64,000 bases of DNA. Source: Thelephora terrestris. Taxonomy: Eukaryota > Basidiomycota > Agaricomycetes > Thelephorales > Thelephoraceae. Every line of letters begins with the position of its first letter. Positions within the stretch are counted from its first letter, which is position 1. Location: assembly GCA_015956445.1 (NCBI GenBank), contig WIUZ02000022.1:62001-126000 (forward strand). The letters are read 5' to 3'. The notes below the pieces were generated by a model. It searched no databases, was not told the DNA's origin, and was given only the letters and a program-made list of their open reading frames with translations. Made by a program: the position numbers and the translations under genes. Positions 10,870-22,272 of the stretch are shown here, in pieces.

Positions 10870-12437
10870 CCCAGACTCTGCGGTCTGAACGACATCATCG
10901 ACTCGCAACAGCATCCTAGCATCCTGCAAAAGACGTGACATCGGTTCTGCGCGAGGGATTAGAGTGGTACACTAACCTCGTGGGATTAAAGATCACGTTT
11001 CTTGCGACAGACATCGCGTCCGCAAGGTTCCTGTCGATCTCACGTTCAAGATATCCCTCGACGGTCCTCTCAGAAGTATCGTGCACGCCTTCGGGGAGTC
11101 GCACTCATCCAAGAACGTGAAATATTGTCGCCGATCTTCTCGATGTAGAAAAGCCCACAGCACGTCCGACTCTTGTAGATCTTCGATCCCGTTGACGATA
11201 GCAGCACCAATCGCACGGGCTACGCGATTGTTGTCTGACTTCCGGACACGGCGGATAGCCGAAACGTTCGCCTTGTACAGGAAATGCTGAGCGTACCCTT
11301 CCTCGGTTATGACCAAGTCCGGCTTCAATTCCACGATTTTGTCCACCATCGCCTTTACCTGCTCCTCCTCAATTTCCTGGATCCTTGACCAGTCAGTATC
11401 ATTCGTGATCTCGATGTTCGTTTGCGATTCCCCTTTCTTGTATTCGAGGGAACAATCTAGGAGGACAGTACGCAGTTTAGCGATCCTCCGTCGCATTTTT
11501 GGGTGCGTGATGTCCTTGTTGAGCATAATCCCGTTCAGCACACGGCTTTGCTCTATCTCACCTCCCGGGACCTTCTCGACCCGAGCGTAACGTTTTATAT
11601 CGACCGACTGGACTCCTGACATAGACGCGTCCAATTCAGGGTCTTGTGCCACGGTACGAACCGCTTGCGGGGCAAGATTGCACATCAGCGTACTGCGAAC
11701 TTGGTGCCGATGGAAGTTCATCTCTTCGTCGTCGTTGACGTTTATAGGGATAGATATCCTTTTGATGATTTCCAGTGACTCTTTGAGAGCCTTGTTATGT
11801 GCCGAAATAATCACAACTTGGTGAATGTCTCGTTCGAGCTGGGACAGTGATTGTGCGAGGATCTCTGGATCCAGCTGCGATTGGAAGTTAACAACGATGA
11901 GAAATGCAGAGGCTTAAATTGCCAAACCGAGAACGATAACGCTCGTCGTTCCATCTCCGCACTCTTCGTCCTAAGTGTCCGACTGAGTTCAATCGTGTTT
12001 TTGGCCGCGGGGTGGGCGACGCCGATCTCTCGCAAAATCACGTTCCGGTCATTTGTGAGCCTGAGGGAGATTATATCGAATCGATCCAAGCACAAACAAA
12101 AAATCCATGGCAAGGAAAATGGACTGCTGAACTTGAGTATAAGAACGCGGTAATCCGAGGACTCACAGAATCCACCCATTGGGTCGAGAATCATCTTTAG
12201 CATTGCCTTTGGACCGAGACACGTCCTAATCACATCTGCGACCGTCTTTTCGGTAGATATGAGTCCTAACGACGGTTCTCAGGGGTGATACAACCCACCT
12301 TTGCGGCAGTGATGTTTGAGACTTGGGCTTTCCTCCGATTGCAGCTCCGGCGTGGTGTCTGGTGAGCTGAGCTGAGGGTCATGGCCGAGGAGGGATATTG
12401 AAAGCTACTCACTCATTACGAACACAGGGGTTTGCAT
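10870..12437 (-). pseudogene. Degenerate CCT3 (TCP-1 gamma chaperonin) copy
   Basis: Clear homology to chaperonin subunit gamma (CCT3), an ATP-driven folding chaperone for actin and tubulin. It begins MQTPVFVMN|TTPE at 12437, has TVADVIRTCLGPKAMLKMIL, NVILREIGVAHPAAKNTIE and a long intact middle (SVDIKRYARVEKVPGGEIEQ to KSDNNRVARAIGAAIV). Lesions: a base is lost near 12330 before the AQVSNITAAK segment; the frame breaks around the intron near 12050-12170; the conserved DGTTSVIVL segment is out of frame and meets TAA (about 11930-11960); sequence is missing near 11710-11725 with a TGA in the conserved frame; frames switch near 11110-11135; and two bases are inserted near 11050 (DILN/EIDRNL). 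After NVIFNP about 120-130 codons are absent. The text resumes only at the C-terminal ARMLLRVDDVVQT (about 10885-10915). Introns are retained, so this is a DNA-level duplicate, not a retrocopy. Confidence 0.85.
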
Positions 12438-12570
12438 CTTTAAAAGGCCACGGTGAGGACAGTTCCCAAGATGGAGCGCCTGAGGAGGGGCGTCAGCCGA
12501 GGGAGATTATCTTCCGTATTCTCCTCCCGTTAAACATTATGATATGGGGAAAGGGCGTGCAGATCTATAA

Positions 12571-12678
12571 GGCGCTATGGCTGAGTGGTTAAAGCGATAG
12601 ACTAGAACTTCATCCGAGACGGGGGAGCATGGCATCTATTCCGGTTTCCGGGCGCAGGTTCGAATCCTGCTGGCGTCG
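12571..12678 (+). tRNA. tRNA-Ser (anticodon AGA) with intron
   Basis: Cloverleaf read by eye. The acceptor stem GGCGCTA (12571-12577) pairs with TGGCGTC (12671-12677), leaving discriminator G at 12678. The D-arm is GCTGAGTGGTTAAAGC. The anticodon stem ATAGA (12597-12601) pairs with TCTAT (12635-12639). The loop is C-T-A-G-A-A plus A, giving anticodon AGA at 12604-12606. A 26-nt intron (12608-12633) sits at the canonical position one base 3' of the anticodon. A long variable arm (CCGG...CCGG), as expected for a class II serine tRNA, precedes the T-arm GCAGG-TTCGAAT-CCTGC. An oligo-T tract follows immediately. Confidence 0.93.
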
Positions 12679-12679
12679 C

Positions 12680-12685
12680 TTTTTT
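12680..12685 (+). terminator. RNA polymerase III terminator
   Basis: A run of six T residues starts two bases after the tRNA-Ser discriminator base, the standard Pol III termination signal. Confidence 0.8.
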
Positions 12686-12849
12686 CCTCTCCTTCAACAC
12701 TGCGTTCAGGGAGGCTCAAAAATCCTTCATCTTTCTGTGCAGGCGTTGCCAAACTGATTTCAACCAGTCGGCTTCTTTGAGATGTGTACACGCACATACA
12801 TGCCTCCAATTTCAAAGAGTCTTTGTATTCCCCGCAGTTGCACGAACCA

Positions 12850-13395
12850 TTATCTTGTAGCTAAGTTATCACAACCGGATCCCCGATACAATGCATATAT
12901 ATCGCCATCTCGGACGTTCCAATCTCGTAGAGTTTGATCAGTTCTCGTGCAACGAGCGAATTCTTCTGGAACTGAATTGGAAAGTAAGTATCTGACAATC
13001 ACGAAATCACCCTTGACGGCAGACGTTGAGAGTGTTAGTAGCTGATGGTCGCCATATTCTAACACCTGATGTTATGTCAATAGAATACAGAGCTGGAACG
13101 CTTCCCAACGTTGACAGCATAAAACACTGACGGCACTGTGATCTGCTCCCATGGGCATTTCCAATGTGCGGAGGGAGAGCTTCTAGATATTCGGTCGTTC
13201 GCTGTGTCCGCCACGAGGACGGTGGTGAGTAGGAGGTGGCCTAGGGTGGAGAGAGGCGAAACGTGGTACAATGCATAATGCACCTACCCATGGATCTACG
13301 TCACAGCGCGGAATGCAAAAAATCATGCGTAACGATCCGGCCATGGCAACCCACAGGTAAATCAGGAGTTTGACATAACCTAAACCGTTGGTCAT
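12850..13395 (-). other. Possible spliced hypothetical gene
   Basis: Weak candidate. From an ATG at 13395, a frame beginning MTNGLGYVKLLIYLWVAMAG contains one hydrophobic segment. It reaches a consensus donor (GTAGGT, after DVDPW). A plausible acceptor (CACCCTAG) reopens a frame of more than 80 codons toward 13000, and another frame continues to about 12850. No family is recognised and the exon choice is not unique, so this may be chance. The region lies between the tRNA gene and the CAAX-protein gene. Confidence 0.2.
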
Positions 13396-13838
13396 GGATG
13401 TCCGTGAAAATGCACCCGGAGGCGTCAGATGGGAGAGAATGACGGAACAGTGGTATTTTCATTGCTAGGATTAAGGGGTAAATGAAGATGCAACGCTGTA
13501 AATCCCGAACAAAAGAGTCGCGACGGGTCAGAGAAGAGTATCACGGTGGTGCAGTAGGGTAGTTCGCTGTGAATGGAGAGAAAGGAGCGTAGTATCAGGG
13601 ACGAGGGCCTGATATCAAGACATGTCACGGGGAGTAGGGCGGAAAACGGTGGGCCCGAAAAAGGGGCTAACCAAGATATAATACATCCTCAGAAGGAAGG
13701 GCATGACGAAATGTTGAAGGTGGAAGAACAACATGCAGCACTGGATCCAAATAGAAGGGAATGTCCTTGAACGCCCTTGGCATTTGGAGAATCGTCGGAA
13801 GAACCATGTACGAGAAGTCGAGGTATTCGGGAGGAGAA

Positions 13839-16043
13839 TTACATGATGACACATTTGCAGCAACCACCGCTGTGATCCTCCTCCTCCGCAGGAGGGGGTG
13901 CCTGGAAAGGGATGGGTTTTGCCTCGAGTGGACTTTGAGGTGTATAACGTGAAAACGGAGCAGGAGATGGAGGGGGTGAGGGCCGGTGATTATATCCATT
14001 CTGCTTCGCTGTTGTGATCGGCCGATCATCCTCTATCATGGTGGCTGCAGTAGAGGGAGGGCCTTCCTTCAGCTTCTCCACGGTGGAATCAGTATCAGTA
14101 GCTGGCTTCCTAACGCCAAAGTCATCCAACTCGATGCCATTGGGCACGGAATCTCCGTCTCTTGGAGGCCTATACTTGGAATAATCGTAGCCGAATGTTC
14201 CAGGAGCCTGAAGAAATATTGTAAGCTAGATCGTACCCAGTTGTCAAACGTAAAGACACACAGGTTCTGGGCGGTGAGGATCAGGTTTCCGCGGCTTGGT
14301 ATTTCCGATGGTGGTTTGGTATTGTCCATCCAGACCCTTCTTCCGAGCAACAGCCGGTAAAACAACCTGTATGGGGTCATTAATCACAATCGATCCGGTC
14401 GAGAATTGCCTCTTACCTCGTCCCAATTGGAGCCCTCGACTGGCTGAGTCAATGTAGGGATCGCGTGCTCCGCGTCATCTAGCTCTGTCACGGGATACAC
14501 GCCGACGGAACGTCGGCTCTCCAGCCCTTTCTTGGTCTTGTGTGCTGAGGGCGGGGTTTTAAGCGTTGTCTTCGCCTTCTTCGCCGTGCCATTCGACCTC
14601 GGCGACTTGTCTGGGCCAGGGCTCTTGGAATTTTGTCTCGGAGTTTGGTTTCCCACGGAGTTGGTCGGAGTCTGAGATCTTGTCCTCGGAGTGGGAGTGC
14701 GAGGAGGGGGGGATGACGACGTCGATGGAGAATCGGAACTCGCTCTGACTGGCTCTGGGGTGGTCATCGATCTCGTCTGGGCATGCTCACGACTGGGCCG
14801 TTTCTGAGAAGGTGCAAGTGCCTCGGGAACCGTCGTAATCTGCTGAGGTTCTGGCTCAAAAGAGGCTGGAGGGAATGACGCGGTTGTCGTATGGGAGCCA
14901 AAATAGTAGTCCATTTCTGAATCGTGGTCATCCTCTGGTTCAGGATCGGAGTATGCGATAGCAGAGGGGGGTACTTCGTCGAGGACGAGATCGTCCTTGG
15001 AACGGGGGTCCTCCATGTAAAAGCTTGACCTATCAACGCCAATGCTCCCCGCTCTCCGGCGTGGTGATGCCGCTTCAGTATGTACCCCAAACCGAGAAGC
15101 TGCCCGTGAGGAAAGTTTTTTCTTCGTGGAATGACCGTAGTTGGCAATCTCCAGCATTTCCTTTCGTCGTGCTACACGGAACTCTCCTACCCCACCGTTT
15201 CTAGATACATCACCTCGGTACCAATGCTCAAATGGTCGTTCTTCCGATTCCGAAGAGAAGCGGACGCTGTCAACATCGGTGTCCGGAGGAAAGGGAGGCT
15301 GTTCATTGACCAGAGCCGAGGCCTTATTCCGCGGAGCAATCGCGTCCGCGGCGTAATAAGTATCCTTTGATATTCGCCCATCTATCCGAGGTGTACTGTG
15401 AGTACTCGTAGAGACACTGCCGGTTCTCGCTTTAATGGGTATACGCGAGATGTTGGAAAGCGGTGGGGATGTAGGAGATGGCGAAGCCGCTGTTCTGTCT
15501 ACCGTATCGGCGTCGAAAGGAAATGGTTGAGAAATGGTTCGTGTTCTCGTGAACTGAGACTGCGTCGGTCGATTACTCGAGTCGGAAGGCCGTGATTGGA
15601 TGCTGGGACGGGGTATTGCGCTGGGACGGGGTTGGTGGTGGTAATAGGTCTGTATGGTAGCGGTATGGCTGGAGTTGTTGCGAGGTGATAATTGTGGGGT
15701 GTTGTCCTCCGAGTTGATCGAGGCGGCGGACATTCGTTTAGCTAGTAGCTTGCTCTCCGTCTCGAGCCCTGTGCGGGAAAGGGTATGTTAGCACCCAGGT
15801 GGACAGGCTGTGTTGTGTGAATCTGAGGAGGCGTTGTGAAAGAGCAGAGGCAAATGAGCGGAAAGATGTGAGTGAATGGAGCGTCAATATCAATTGCCAA
15901 GCGACGGGGGGAGTAATACAAGGGGGAGATTGGGTCTAGCTGAACACAGATAGCGGTTTGCACGTACGCTTGCGGAGGGTTGGTACAATCTTCTCGTCCC
16001 ATGACGGACCTGGGGCCATCTCCATGGTCGCGGTCACGGCCAT
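13839..16043 (-). CDS. Conserved uncharacterised fungal protein with CAAX box
   Basis: Function unknown. Exons (transcript order) are 16043-15968, 15768-14417, 14366-14272 and 14207-13839. Exon 1 encodes a short helical start (MAVTATMEMAPGPSWDEK, then IVPTLRK) that joins across a 199-nt intron to RLETESKLLAKRMSA. This makes an earlier and better start than the internal ATG at 15733. A long Ser/Pro/Thr-rich, low-complexity, probably disordered region follows. Near the C-terminus are short more conserved-looking blocks (GSNWDEVVLPAVARKKGLDG and APGTFGYDYSKYRPP). The protein ends CCKCVIM. CVIM fits a C-terminal farnesylation signal with neighbouring cysteines available for palmitoylation, so attachment to a membrane is likely. 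No catalytic domain is seen. Confidence 0.75.
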
Positions 16044-19000
16044 GGTGATAAACTGCCAGAAAAGGTGGGAATGGAGAAGATAGATAACGGAGCACCAGAG
16101 TAACTGCCAAGAAAGAGAGTGAAGTGAGCAAAGGCCAGGGTTAGACCCTTAGTGGGTTGCTCGTCGTGGCCGACGACGTCCAACTCGATGAAGGAAGGAG
16201 ACTGATGTGACGGTTGGTCACACGGTCACACGCCAGGCTCGGCTAAGGCAGATTTGCCGAGCCAGCCAAATTGAAAAGATATCGAGGCTATCATCCTCAT
16301 GCCCACATCTAGCACGTTTTTAGCAAGCAGCGTCCTGAGAGTCCACGAAATCCTCACGAGCGGCTGCCTCCTATACGGCCAACGGTACCATCTCCGAACC
16401 ACTATGTGTGGGGCGCCCACACCAGGCAACGTACGCATCAGCCGAGCGGAGATACTATTCGCTGAGTCCCTAACCGCAAATGGGGGGCTTATTTACTCTC
16501 ACAAGGGTCGTCCGCAAGAACCACTTACGCCAGGATACGAGCCTCCTGGTTGTCTACGCTTGTGGAAACCGAAGGCACCGGGCCGACTATATACGCGGAG
16601 GCTGAGCGTACTAACGCTGACTTTCCAGTGCTCCAACCGTATGTCGGCGTCAGCAACATACACCGCAACTAGGGGTGATATGTCTTTTTCCCCTCCCAGT
16701 ATCAAGTGAATTCTCTCAGCTTGGGCGTGTTCAGACTCGCCCAATCTTGCCCCCGTTCTCGGAAACCTAACGGGGAAGACGGACATAAGCGAGTGCATTT
16801 GTCTAACATAGGATCCGTGGACACAGGTGGACACCCATCTCTTCCCAGGCTAGTCGTTTCAGGACCGCGCTCACTCTATCGGTCAGCCAGTCCAAACTCG
16901 CGGAAACACGATCGATTTGCTTATCCCCACCAATCAGCGTTAGGGATTGTTGCCTTTGCTGACGAGTTCCATTGTTTTAGCAACCAAAGTCGTCCAATTC
17001 GTGTTAATATGCTGTACTGGATGACACCGCTACCAGTAAGCTCGGGCCGCTAATCCGGTCCACCTCCAACACACTAGACGCCCGGCAGCTGCCAGTGGCA
17101 CAGCGTTGCAAGCGTGAGAACGTGTTTGATCGCAGCCCTCAGTCACATCGATCGAAAGGTGAATATTCAATATTGTCAATCCTCAGTGGCTTTCTCACGT
17201 TTCATTGAGCGACGTAGAGGATGGCCCCTCCATCAATATGAATTCATCGTATTATTTATGGAAGCCCGGTCCATGGTCAAGGGATATGACACCCCTACTC
17301 ATCACTGATGGGGGTTTCAATAGTCTACTTATAAGGTCGGATTTTATCCCCGCCTAAGTATGTCACTTGGTATCCAGTCAATGAATCTGTCAGGAGGATT
17401 GTCTGACAGGCCCTCTTGTACTGCCCATGATCGAGTATGGGGTTGGAGGGGGAGACCGTCCTGACGTGAGAAGAGTTCCCGCCCAATCACCAAGTTAACC
17501 CCAGGCACCCGAAGACAGATGTTTCATACAGAGAATCAACGTTCCTGATTGGAGACGCGCTACATCCTGAATACCTCCAAAGCCTTTTCCCCTTGAGCAC
17601 AGGTGTCCGTGGTCGTACCTGGCTTGTATATCGGATGCGTGGCTGGTCAAGATCAGGCGGCGGCCCATACCTTGCGTCAACCATTTGCGTGTCGTAACTT
17701 CGTGACAACTCAACCGTACCTCGGTTTTAGTTAGCCATTCGTCCGCTTCATCGACTGCAAATCTCCAGAGCGACGCGCGCGAGAGAACTACATTCGTTCT
17801 TTTCGCCTTTCCACAGCGCAAGGGTCACAGGGGTTGATGTTCAAACGTTCAGGCCCCGAGCCTCAGGGCTCATGAACCAATTAGATGTTCTCGTCGACAA
17901 CAGTGCATTCTTCCATCTGGGTGGACTTTGTGACCCGGCGACTCACTACACAGCACATACACTTCGATCAGGGCCAGTCGCTTATATAATCACGGTCCGT
18001 TGAGCGATAGCACACTTCAGTCTCTCAATGCGGTCCTAGTTCTCGCGAGAGACGACAGTAGTGACGGACGAGCCCCATCAGATGGTAGCAATGAAAAGCT
18101 CTTCGGTTCCGGAGTGTTGCGCTCTAGTGTACAACGAGCACCAGCCTTGGTCTTGTCGGAAACCATCAATGCACTAATTTAATCGTCGATCGTGGATGGC
18201 AACTTTGCCGCTTGGTGATCCGGTCCGTGACTCGCAAATAAAGCAATCTTGTCTGGTGGAAGTAAATGGCCCCAATCGAATTACGAGGAAGATATAGAAA
18301 CATTGAAAGTGTAGAGTATAGCAAAGTAAAACACATCATCAGGAGCTCTCGTCGCCGTCATAGTGTACTGTATCAAAAATTAGCCCCTATCAGACAAATG
18401 GATGTTATATGCGTGGAATGTCCTAGGAGTTGGATCATGTAATGCGGAGACAACGAAACCAATGCGTAGTGATCCGGTGCAGGTGGGTGAGGGAAAGTGC
18501 GGGAAAGGTGGAATGACGCAGAATTGGTTGCGTCGGTGGCTGCTGGGGCGACGTCGCAGCGGACGTGGACGTGGTAGTGGTAAACCTCCGCGTCAGGATC
18601 GGAAAGCGGAGTTTAGAAGAGGACGGCGCCGTGGGTGGCAGCTGCGCTTTTGATGGCACCCTGGCCGCCAGTGGTGTTGGTGGGCTTCTCGGTCTCGTTC
18701 TGGGGCATATTATCTGTACGGGGGTCGGTGGAAATTGGTTCTGGGAGCGAGTTGAAAAGTTTAGTGGGGGATGTCGATGAAGGGATGATGAGGCAAAATA
18801 GCACCTTATATGGGGCTGGCTGCAAAGATGCCGCGCAGAGGTTGAGGGGGAAGAAGCTGTTGTGTAGTCCTTTGGACAAGTGAAGAGTTTGCTGAGGGGA
18901 ATGGAGGAATAATGAGATGCTCCTTATATAAAGGAATGGAGGAGAGTCATATTCGGGATACGGATTCAGATGTTCGGAATTGTGAGTATTGCTAAACTGC

Positions 19001-22000
19001 TGTGTATCTGACCATCACTCGAGTCACGGAAAGCAGGGGATCACAATTAACCTTGTGCGCGGTTCGTGTCGGATCGGCCGTGCGCAGAGTTGGGAGGCGG
19101 AAGAAAAGAGGATTCCAAAAAATCTGGGCGCACAGCATAGCCTATAGAGGAGGATGGTTGTAGGAGCGAGCAAAGTCCTGCATGCGACATTGGTGCCGAC
19201 ATCGCCTTAATCTCGAGTCAAGCGATGTCAGAGTGGGCGTTGTACAGATGCCTGACCAAAGCGAATATCCGTGCCAGCGGTCCCGGTCAGAAGTGATCAA
19301 ATGCAACTATTATTGAATATTGAGGCCGCGTAGGTAGAGAAAACGCAAGTGAGCCAAGTTGAAACGGTAGACGAGGTCACCAGGGTTAGAGGACGAAGAG
19401 TGCGTATGGTACCAAATTGGGAAGTCCGAAGGAAGCGGCGGGATTGACAAAGCAATTCCCACCCTCGCTTGCGCACGACGGAAAGCAACTGCGCGGGCGG
19501 GATCGTTTGGAAGACCAAACCGTACCAGTGTACATTGGCAGTGTTAATTCACAAGTTCTATCTGAATCCTCTTTCGAAGATATCAACCCTGATTCCGCCC
19601 AAAACCCCACTCCGAAGAACTTGGGAAGGTGGGATCCTCAACGCCACGATGTGCGAGATGGCAGCTCGGCCCCCATGTGCCATTGATCCCATTTGACCTT
19701 GGTGCGGGAAGATGCGTAGTGGCTGCGTAGGTTTTGCGACATGTGATGGACGTTATGCGACTTTTCACACCCACGGATATCGATCAACCGCCGTTCTATC
19801 TTCGGTGAGGTGATATTCATGACGGTGGGAAATGCCCTCTTGTGAGTGGGGTGGGATGTGTGTGTGGGACCCTGTAAAACCTGATGCAGTGCAGATGTGC
19901 AGGGTTTCCCGCCAAACGGACATCAGCGCCCCCTGACAAAGGGCTCCTGGGCCGAGCAAAGACACTTAATTATCTCGCGTCTAGGTTGACATCGCCAATG
20001 CGAATGAGAGATCCTAGTATGTCAGTTCCGCATGGCTCGCGGATGCCAGGGTTGCTTTGTGATAATTCGGCACGTTGAGAATTTAGCACTTGCCATTTGA
20101 AGTGAGATTAATATCCCACTTATACAACAAGTACTAGGCTTCGGAAGAGTGGGTGACCGTCTTCCGGGACGAAAGCTACCCCGGTGGCTAGTCACAAGGA
20201 TGAATAACACCATAAGCCTCCGCTGAGTCTCATCCTCGGAAGACCGCTCTACATCCAGGCGTCGGTTCATTCGCTCCCGCTCACTGATAATTATCAGTTC
20301 CGCGCTGTATGTCGCACAGGAAACCTTTCCATCTAACCTCACTGCCCCACTAAAAACTTTCCCAACCTTGTGCCAAGCGAGTAGAACCACATAGAGTTCC
20401 GGGACTCCATCGTTTTCGTCGCTTGTTTGGAAGATCTAGCCCCTTCGACCCGGGAAAGCTCGGTAACGCCACAATTGATGTAAGGAGGGTGTTACCTTCT
20501 CAACCTGACCGCCCGAAAGTCCCCACCTACGAAATTCTTGATGCAGGGCCCCTCTCAGCTGTCGGGGCCAGGGGACTTCGATGTAGACTTTGGAGGGGTT
20601 GGAAGCGATCACGTCTTGCATCAAGCAGTTTGCGTGAGTGATCCTATCAAAATCAGCATAACTTAGTTCAAGACGACGGGTCTCGCACTCTCCATCGCTG
20701 AAACCACCGTCGCCTGAAGTTTTGCTGCTATACGCATTTGATTGATCAACACATGCTGGCACTGACCTAATCATCCGCAGGATTACCTCGTCTGAACTTT
20801 CCGGTCTAAGCGGACTACGGAAGCGTTCGGGATCTTCGTGGAACGACATCACCTTGCGTACCGCTCTCGGTGTTTCACTAGGTGAGTTGGTGAGCAAACG
20901 CCTCCATCCGATGGCCTCCGCGATAGAATAGCGTCTATGCAAATGAATTCCATTTTGTTCTTTCCGATTCCGAGGGTTTAGTGGCTAAGTTCGTGGCAGC
21001 GCCAGGGCCGCATTCTTCGCAGATGGTGTGGTGAGCCTCCGGAAACAGGAACTTTGGAGAAGCGCCAAAACGTGGCGCAACCAGGAGAACGCGAGTGTCC
21101 GAACACGCAAAAGTGGATTCAATCGCCATAGCCCCACAACGAGAGTGGGTCGACCTTGCCACTGGTGGGTCAGACCGGCGCGGATCTTACCGCATGGTAG
21201 AAAGTTTTCCTGGAAACCGAGGAAAGCCATAGTTCAGGGACAAGCACAGCTGGAACGCAAACACCGTCTCCAAATCCGCTTTTACGGAGACAGGATAGTA
21301 AGTGCTAGGAGCCAAAAGGATAATAGGTCTACTGGGCCACTTCGAGCCTAGTACAATCCTACTCCCCTTAAATCCATCCCGTCTCGGTATGCGCTGATGG
21401 TGGCAAGATTGCTGATCAGAAGCTTCGCGGAACCTCGAACCCGAACAGGCATAGGTGATTATATACCTTGGAGCACCACCCACGCCAGTGTTGCCCTGGA
21501 TGTGAAACGGAAACGACTACGATTATTCCGGGTTGGGATAGAGGATAGTTCGGATCGTTGACCCTTGCCGTAGCCGAACACAGAAGCAGCCCAGAAGGCC
21601 CCACGTTATAGGGGGATTGGGCTCTCGCCCGCAGAAGGATTTTCACCGTCAAAGAGCTTTGGTTTCTTCGAATTCCGTGTTCAACGAAGGACCAGGCATC
21701 AAGTATCGAGGCGTAAGACCTCCCCTGTAGAGAGTGCGGCTCTGAGGATCTCACAATGGTCCTCGAACAGGGGAGACGGACCCAATTATGTAGATCATCT
21801 GGCCGGAAAAAGAGCCCTTGTGATGAAGATTCGTTTTGATTATCTCGCTGATCGTTATTGTTATCTCATAACCGGTCCTCGGCTCATAAGGAAAAACGTC
21901 GCACACCGCCATGGCAGTGAACCCGAGCCGGTTGTTTGTAAGCTGTGTCACGCAGTAAGTGGCACAAACACTCTCGAGATCGTTGGCGACGTACAGATAG

Positions 22001-22272
22001 AAGGGCTAATACTAATACTTCCTAACGATAGGTAGGTGGCACTGGTAGAATGCCCGACGACCGGAGCTGAGATGGGGGGAGTCTTTAGGATAGCGCCTGA
22101 GGTCCGTCGTGGATCATGATTGAAATTAATGGATGGGGCACAAGCACGTGACCAGGTCTCGCATTTTTCTGCTTTCTCGATCACTGGTCTGCCCGTGCTC
22201 AAGCTATACTGACACTAAAGGTATTCTTGCTCCATAATTACTGTGGAGGCTAATAGCGAACGATCAACAGAG
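16044..22272. other. 6.2-kb gene-poor interval
   Basis: No frame here has recognisable domains, consistent intron structure or family motifs. The longest open stretches (16299-16709 plus; 20436-20942 minus, starting MHRRYSIAEAIGWRRLL) look like chance ORFs or cannot be assigned. I found no transposase or reverse transcriptase motif and no terminal repeats. The interval may hold diverged repeats, non-coding transcripts, or single-exon genes of unknown families. One small ORF with a TATA-like sequence is listed separately. Confidence 0.4.
18613..18708 (-). CDS. Possible 31-aa small protein
   Basis: Starting at an ATG at 18708, a short hydrophilic ORF reads MPQNETEKPTNTTGGQGAIK and ends HGAVLF-stop. 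It lies about 210 nt downstream of a good TATA-like sequence on the same strand (TTTATATAAGG, about 18922-18932) and a pyrimidine-rich leader. No family is recognised. A spliced longer product cannot be excluded. Low confidence because ORFs of this size are common by chance. Confidence 0.25.
   Translation of the reverse strand: MPQNETEKPTNTTGGQGAIKSAAATHGAVLF

Noticed and set aside
16299-16709. 136-codon plus-strand ORF in the gene-poor block
   Set aside because: No recognisable motif, irregular composition, no supporting promoter or splice signals.
20436-20942. 168-codon minus-strand ORF
   Set aside because: Open but without any family resemblance or neighbouring exons. Kept only as a possibility inside the gene-poor entry.
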